DNA from: Calycina herbarum
Lineage: Eukaryota > Ascomycota > Leotiomycetes > Helotiales > Pezizellaceae
Length of the DNA stretch: 64,000 nt
Assembly (NCBI GenBank): GCA_001414485.1
Contig: LLEY01000124.1
Location: forward strand, 62,001 to 126,000
Direction: 5' to 3'
Each line of letters opens with the position of its first letter. Positions within the stretch are counted from its first letter, which is position 1. Made by a program: the position numbers and the translations under genes. The notes below the pieces were generated by a model, which saw only the letters and a list, made by a program, of their open reading frames with translations, was not told where the DNA came from and ran no database searches. This document shows positions 57,519-64,000 of the stretch, one piece after another.

Positions 57519-59360
57519 GTGTCTAGAGGCTTAGGATTCTAAGTTATAAAACATAGATAGTTTTAAGATTTAAATAGACTATAAGAATCTTAAGTACTTT
57601 ATAATAGTTTAGAAGCTTATAGAACGATAAATATAATAGTCTTTAGCTCTTCTAAAATATAATTCTAAGATTATATATATTTAAAAGAAAGACAACGTTT
57701 AAGCTAACGCTCTCTTATAATACGAATAAGATATATTAGATAACGCTATAGACGAACGAGTCGATTATTATATAAAGTAACTTCTTAAGTTTATAAACGA
57801 AAAAGAACAGACTCTAGGTATTATAAAAGCGAACCTAGTATAGACGTAAGAACCTATATAGATATAAGAGGTAATATAGACGTAAGAAGCACTTCTAAAT
57901 AATAAAAAGACTCTCTAGAAACTCTAGATAATAGCCGAAGAAACAGACGCTAACCTTCGAGTAATAAAAAACGTTATATAATAAGATAAAAGAACGTTCT
58001 CTACTAGCTTAAAGCTTAAGATATCGATGTCTAAATATACGCTTATAAACGAAGGAAAGCTAAAGTTTAAAGACTAGTTATAAGTTCTAAATAACGAAGA
58101 ACTATATATAAAGATAATCTAGTTTATATACGATTTAAAACTCTATAGTTACTCTAGATAAGAAAGTATAGCCTAGATCCTCTTATAATAATACTTCTAG
58201 CTCTAGATATTATAAGACGTTCAAAGGTTTATATAAAATTACAACGCTTATAGAAGAAACAAAGCTTAGAGAGACGTATAATAAGGATTCTTAAAGCCTT
58301 TACTAGTCTCTAACCGAATCTAGAGCGAAATTTCAATAGACTTTATAGTCGAGTTACTAGAAAATAATAGATATACGAATATAGTTGTAATTATAGATAG
58401 ACTAGGTAAAGGAATAATCTATAATAGCTTTAAGAATATTACGTCTAAAACAGTTACTAGATAGTTTATTTAAATCTTTTATTATAAGTACTATCTACTA
58501 AAAGCAATAGTATTAGATTAAGAAGCGTAGTTTATAAGTTACCTCTAGATAAGAGTATACTCTCTTCTAGAAATTATATAAAGACTTTCTATAGCTTTTT
58601 ATCTAGAAATAGACAGATCTATAAAACGAATAAACTAGATAGTAGAAACCTATCTACGAATGTTTATAGATTATACTTAAGACAACTAGGAAGAGCTACT
58701 ACTATTCGTCGAATTAGTAATTAATAATCGAATAGTATTAGCTACAAAAGTAAGCTCTTTCTTCCTCGAATATAGATATTATACTAAGCCTCTAGATATC
58801 TAGTATAAACTCTCGAACAAAGCTACGCTACGATTACTAATTTAGAAAGCTAATAGAATCGTATAAAAGCTTAAAGAAGTATAAGAATAGGTATAGTTAG
58901 TAATAGCTACTATATAGTAAACGATAGAAGACGTTATAAACAAAAGAAGATAATAAGCGCTAAGCTTTAAAGTTAGAGACAAAGTCTAGCTAAACCTATA
59001 AAACGTTCGTATAATAAGGAAGTTAAAGAAGCTTAACGTAAAACAGGCTAAATATATAGTACTAGAAGTAATTAGAACGTATAGTTATTACTTAGATACT
59101 TCTTCTAAAATCTACGACTAGTCTCGAACGACCTACTACTAAGTTAAGTTTAAGACGACGATTAACCTAGGCTAGAAATCCTCAAAGACGACTAGGAATA
59201 CGTAGTAGAAGCGATTCTTAATAAACGAAAAGGAAAAGGACGAGGACGTACTAGTAAGCTACTAGTAAAATAGGAAGGATATACTAAGCTAACCTAGAAG
59301 TCTTAAGACGCTCTAGAAGATATAAGAGCCTACGACCTCTAGAGAATAAAAGAGAGAGTA
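57519..59360 (+). mobile_element. Element F, right part (RNase H to chromodomain relic)
   Basis: Reading resumes right after the ATATA duplication: RNase H end (IDYKNLKYFI), integrase at about 58000-58950 (ISIDFIVELLE, IAFYLEIDRS where the QTDG region is expected), integrase tail VRDKV near 58975, and a chromodomain-like end at about 59160-59340. Together with 51480-51993 it forms one Gypsy pol. Confidence 0.75.
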
Positions 59361-59901
59361 ATATAACAGTTTATATCTAAAGAGTACTCGGCCTACCGAC
59401 TTTTATATAAACACGTAATCTTACGTAATCTTACGTAACAACCTTAGTAATTACCTTACTCGGTAATTACCTTAATTATCTTACTAATCTATAATAAGAG
59501 CTTAAGGTTTACTACCTTAGTAATTACCTTAGTAATAGAAGCTATAACGAAAGCTATAATAAGAGCTATAATAATATCTTAGTTCTTTATAGCTTATACT
59601 TACTAAGGAACCTCGAAGTAAGAGGTATAAGACCTCTTCCCTCGTACGTAGAATAGACTTCTCTCCTTAGTTAATTCTTCTTATAATAAGACAACCTTAT
59701 CTATTAACCTCTTTATATTCGACTTATAATATTTATAGAAAGCTCGAATATAGAGTTTAATAGTTAGAACACGACTCTAATCTATAGTAGTATCTAGCCT
59801 CGAGTTTTAAGTATTATCTATATAAATTATACGACTTTTATCTTACTAATCTAGCCTACGCTAGTCTACTAAGAGCTTTATAAAGCTAGATATAAGCGTA
59901 G
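59361..59901. repeat. Element F 3' end, possible LTR
   Basis: Non-coding AT-rich stretch between F's chromodomain relic and the LTR of element C. Contains an inverted/tandem taccttagtaatta motif repeated near 59440-59540. Probably F's 3' LTR, cut by C. Confidence 0.45.
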
Positions 59902-60364
59902 TATAACGAAACTCAAACGAACTAAACAAAGATAACTAAGTCTCGAAGGTTAGTATATAGATAAGAAGTATAGATATACTAGGTTGTTTACTTAGAAGTG
60001 AACTTGTTACTTATATTAAAGATGTTAAATAAGATAATAAGATTAATAACTAAAGTTGAGTACGAAGCTCCTATCTAATAGTAGACGTGCTAGTCTTATA
60101 TAGAACCTTTATTCTAATTATATTACTTATATTACTTACGTCGCTCGCGTCGCTCGCGATTAAGACGATTAGAGCGATATAGGCGATTATATTATATAAC
60201 TATACGTGACTTCTAATATTACTATAATAGTAAGATCCTAAAATCTCTAAATACCTTTTATATTATTAATTTCCTCTTATATTACCTTCTATTTCTAGAT
60301 ATTATATCTTATCTTATTAGAACGCTGTCTAGACTACTTACTACGTATACTATGATTCGTAATA
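59902..60364 (-). repeat. Element C LTR (3' LTR with respect to pol)
   Basis: 463 bp; matches 31321-31784 and 38180-38634. Left flank 5-mer is cgtag; the partner duplication would lie beyond the window. Confidence 0.87.
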
Positions 60365-60489
60365 CTATCCTCTTCTTAGACTAGCGTGTCTCTACGCTTA
60401 AGTATAGCCTAAGAAATATTATTAAGAGGCTAGCGGCCTCTCTAGTTCTTATTATACTGTTAACACTTCTTTTAAAGGATAAGCTTAAA

Positions 60490-61060
60490 TAATATAGAAC
60501 TTTTAACACTCTTTAAATCAAACGTTTAAGATACGAAATAATCCCTTATACTTGTTATATAAATACGAAAACCAGTTGTCGATATATTAGCGTTCTTAGT
60601 AGTTCTAAGTATTCCGAGTATACTAGGAAGAGTAAATCTTATAATATTAAGTTATAAAACTGAATACTCTTAATTTTTAAATAGGAATCTATTAATACTT
60701 AGAAGCGGCGGTTATAATAGAAGGAAGAAACAGCTTATAAGATTTAAGAAGAAGCTATATAGAAGATCCTTCGCCTATGAAAATAATAACACTTTTTTAT
60801 AGAGTAGGAGTAAGAGATGCTCTATCGTAGTCTTACTAACTTATAAGAGCTTAATAAAGCTAACGAGAAAGAAAGAGTAGAGAAGGAGAAAGAAGAGAGG
60901 GAATTAGAAATCGCTTAGCTAACAGCCTCTTCTTCTTCTAGCAACCCTGCTTTTATTAATAAGCTAACTTTTAATTTAGCTTTCTTTAAAGCTTTTCCTT
61001 CTAACTATAAGATATAAGTAACCCTAGGTTTTAGTAGTAGAACTTCCGAAGTTTCTCTAA
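60490..61060 (+). other. Coding-like frame antisense to pol in element C
   Basis: Same frame as 31930-32490 in element A: stop-broken, charged text with ANEKERVEKEKEERELEIA as its longest open core, then Ser-rich and Phe-rich residues. Its retention in two copies argues it was one real frame in the parent element. Confidence 0.45.
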
Positions 61061-61064
61061 GTAA

Positions 61065-64000
61065 TAGTTAAGATTACTTTTTAGCTCTTAAGTATTTTCT
61101 AAGTATAGGTAATCTAACTATTTAATTAAATACTTAACTTATCCTCTAACTAGTTTATAGTTAAGAATCCTCTTAACTTCGTACTTAGTATTTAGGTTTA
61201 CTAGTTAAATTTCTATAAATAGGGCTAGTAGTGCTCCTAGTAGTACTAGTTTAAGTAAGGATATATAAAATACTAGATAAATGTTTATTATCTTTAGTAA
61301 TACTAATTTATAATTTAAAGGTCTCTTAACTCGTTTAATTTTAAATAGTCTAAGTTTTTTATAATCTAGTTTATTACTTAGTCTTTTTATATTAATGTTT
61401 TTCTATATTAAGTAGACTTTATCTCTCTCTTTTAGTATTAGCTTCTAACTATGTTATTTATTATAGTAGTATATATTTCTTTCTATAATAAACTATAAAT
61501 CTTCTATAAGTTCCTTATATAACCTTTTAATTTTTAAGACCTAAATATAAGTAAGCTAGTTATTAATAGTTATAAACAGTAGTTTTTAATATACTAATAA
61601 TTTATATCTAAAGTTAGTATAGAATAGTATAATAAGTATTATTTCTATTACTAAACTATTATAAGTAAACTATACTAAGAGTAGTAGTTCTACTTAGTTG
61701 TTTTACTAGTAGTTTATATAATAATAAAGGTATATTTCTACTACTTAGTTTATATGTTTATTTCCTCTATTTATTTAAGAGTAAAAGGCTATAGAGAGCT
61801 TTCTCTTTATACTTAATCGTTTTATAAGAGCGATCTAAAATTTCAAAGTAAAGAGTTTATCTCTATCTAAGAGTATTTCTTTAGATAGTCTATATCTTAA
61901 GACTAATTCCTTAGCTATACTTAACTTTATATATAACGTGGTTTATCACCGAGTCGGACATATCACCGAGTCGGACACTAAAAATATATATAAAAAACGT
62001 CTATACAACTCTAGTAAAAATCTGTAATTCTTAATAAAAATTAATAAAATAAAAATCCTTACTTTATTACTATATATATAAATAATATTAGAAATCTTAG
62101 ATACTAACTAATTATAATAGCTAAGTTATTAAAAAAATCTAAAAAAATCTATAAATACAGAGGTAATTTTAAGCGAATCTTTAGTTATAGCTAGTAAGCG
62201 TCTAAAAATTTTATTATTACTTATTTATATAGTAATAAAGTAGATTTTTTAATTTTATTAGTTTTTATTAAGAATTACAGATTTTTACTAGGGTCGCACA
62301 GACGTTTTTTATATGTATTTTTAGTGTCCGACTCGGTGATATATCCGACTCGGTGATAAACTACGTTACTACTAAAATTATATATTTTATAAGTCGTTCT
62401 ATAATAACTAAGATCGAGTTATACTTAACTCCTATTATTAGATCTTTAGATTTTAGTAGTTTAATAATAAAATCTATAGATATTAATTTCTAAGGTATTT
62501 ATAGTATTAGAGTAGTATTTATCTATCTATAAGGAGCATAGTAGGAAGTCTTATTCCTAGTATAGGTATTATATTCTACTATTACTTCCTTAACTATCGT
62601 AGATAACCGATTAATATAGTAGTATTATCTTATCCTCTAAAGGGTTTTACGAATTCCTTAGTAGTCGTAAGTAGATATAGTATAGTATTCTTATATAAAT
62701 TCCCTTATATACAAGCTAGGGACCTATAATTTCCCTTTTATATACTAGTTATAACCTTTATATATATTCTAAATTTTATCTATCTAAATATTATTTATTA
62801 TTATAATTTCGTATATAGTAGATACTAAGTCTCTATTCTTAAGAGTTTTTAAGATTATAATCTTCTTATACTCTTTATTTCTCTTATATCTAGGTTTTTA
62901 GCTAAAAGTATTAGCTTAAGTATTTAACATTCCCTTTATATATTAAATAATAATATTAAATCCTTCTAATATCTCTAACTATCTAGTTAATTATCTAGTT
63001 ATAAGTTCCTTAGTTATTATAAATATTCTAAGATTCTTATAGTTAGATAGAACTATAACTAGGTATTTTACTAGCTATAAATAAATTCTCTAGTATTCTA
63101 AAGCTAATACTATAGTAAGTAACTCCTTATTAAATATACTATAGTTTTATTATACTAGGTTAAATATTTTAAAATAATATATAATAGGTATAAGTTTTCT
63201 CTTTTTATTTAGTTATAAGTAAATCGTACTTACTAATATATCTAAAGCGTCTATTTTAATTATACTTAGTTTTTCTATATTAAAGTTATATAGAATAGGT
63301 TTTTCTATAAACCTTGTTTTAATCTTTTAAAAAGCGTTCTTAGCTTATTTATTCTAAATAAATTTAATAGCTTTTTTAACTAATATTATTATTAGTTTAG
63401 TAATCTTTATATAGTCTTATATAAATAGATAATAAAAGTTTATAAATCTAAGAAAGGACTATATATCTTTTACGTTCTCTAGTAATTTCTAGTTTAAGAT
63501 ATCTTAGATCTTTACTAGATCTATTTCTATTTTTTCTAAGCTAAATACCTATTTTAGGAAAAGTGTCTAAGTTACTTTAAACTTATATTTTAAGAGTTTT
63601 AACTAAGAGTTTACTTTTATAAGTTATTATAAAACTTCTTTAATATATCTTTTATATTCTTCTTCTTTTTCTAAGAAGATTAGAATATTATTTAGGTAAT
63701 AGATTACTATTACTCTTAAAAGATCTCTTAAAATATTATTATTTTATCTCTAATATATAGCTAGTATATTATAAAGTCTAAGTAACATAACTGTATATTT
63801 ATAAAGGCTTAATAGTAAGGTAAATGCTATCTTCTATTCGTCTCTGGTTTTTATTTATATAAGTTTATAAGCGTTTTATTAATCTAATTTCGTAAATTAT
63901 ACTACCTTACTTAACTTATTTTATAAGTATTAGCTAGGTAGTAGTAGATAAGCGTCCTTAACTATAGTGTGATTTACTTCCTAATAATTAATATATACTC
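61065..64000 (-). pseudogene. Element C pol relic (partial)
   Basis: Minus-strand chromodomain, integrase, RNase H and part of RT, interrupted by stops and by the MITE at 61936-62366. Truncated by the window edge. Confidence 0.78.
61936..62366. mobile_element. MITE with long terminal inverted repeats, Tc1/mariner-type (TA target)
   Basis: Absent from the matching place in element A (33383), where the sequence runs tatatatactactaaa. Here a 431-bp insert sits between TA dinucleotides (61934-61935 and 62367-62368). Ends are acgtggtttatcaccgagtc and its near-perfect complement. Each arm holds the word atcaccgagtcggaca twice, 20 bp apart, and complementarity continues for about 190 bp, so the element is nearly one hairpin. 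No coding capacity. It keeps CA and CG words, so it was RIPped little or not at all. Confidence 0.85.

Larger units (their letters stand above)
30891..64000. repeat. RIP-mutated nested retrotransposon island
   Basis: About 33 kb of AT-rich sequence dominated by TA, with CA and TG strongly depleted. Only one frame of 60 or more codons from a start codon exists in the whole stretch (51581-51775, minus), and it is antisense to an RT/RNase H relic. Gag, protease, RT, RNase H, integrase and chromodomain relics recur in several elements on both strands, full of in-frame TAG and TAA. This is the known outcome of RIP in Pezizomycotina. The block extends past the right edge of the window. Confidence 0.93.
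59902..64000 (-). mobile_element. Element C: second copy of the A family, runs off the window
   Basis: Starts with an A-family LTR (59902-60364) and continues with the same order as A: purine tract on the minus strand at 60365-60377, antisense frame, chromodomain end near 61117-61195, integrase, RT. It extends to the window end in RT. It parallels A base by base with mainly transition differences and contains one 431-bp MITE absent from A. Confidence 0.87.

Noticed and set aside
1..64000. tRNA or rRNA genes
   Set aside because: I found no TTCRANY box with a matching acceptor stem and no conserved rRNA stretch on either strand by eye; a covariance search was not possible.

Overview
The window looks like a chromosome segment of a filamentous ascomycete (Pezizomycotina). 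Evidence: short GT-AG introns of about 44-95 bp in nearly every gene, compact intergenic spaces, typical fungal families (GPR1/FUN34/YaaH, secreted tyrosinase, zinc-cluster-like factor with a Rua1-type C-terminus, CorA-like membrane protein), and a large block carrying the C-to-T/G-to-A signature of repeat-induced point mutation (RIP). A leotiomycete is my guess from protein style only.

The window is sharply bipartite. Positions 1 to about 30890 form a normal gene-bearing compartment. Left to right it holds: an acetate-transporter-family membrane protein (-), an MDR-type oxidoreductase (+), an SfnG-like FMN-dependent dimethylsulfone monooxygenase (+), a Ser/Thr-rich secreted protein with a Cys-rich tail (+), a small C2H2 zinc-finger protein (-) divergent from a large two-module transcription factor (+), a two-TM von Willebrand A-domain protein (+), a secreted tyrosinase (+), a CECR5-type HAD hydrolase (+), two small putative proteins, a protein kinase with an uncharacterised N-terminal domain (-), a CorA-like protein that needs one frameshift to read through (-), and the decayed remains of a second kinase of the same family (-). 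No co-regulated pathway is evident; genes are single transcription units, and two pairs share a divergent promoter. Gene integrity falls towards the repeat block.

From about 30890 to 64000 the sequence is AT-rich, nearly free of open frames, and made of nested Ty3/Gypsy LTR retrotransposons wrecked by RIP. I resolve: element A (31321-38634, minus, LTRs of 464 and 455 bp, TSD ATATT); element B (38640 to about 45230, plus) whose integrase is split by a solo LTR of the A family (44001-44463, TSD AGTAG) next to another LTR copy (43464-43921); element D (about 45240-51300, plus, with chromodomain); element F (51480-51993 and 57519 to about 59360, plus) split by a complete element E (51994-57513, plus, 242-bp LTRs, TSD ATATA); and element C (59902 to beyond the window end, minus, same family as A), which itself received a 431-bp MITE (61936-62366, TA duplication). 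Comparing copies gives an insertion order and shows the RIP changes directly.

The least expected signal is a coding-like frame on the strand opposite pol, between the chromodomain end and the 3' LTR, in the A/C family and, with different sequence, in element D. Reading frames and introns were inferred by eye; splice sites and start codons are predictions.
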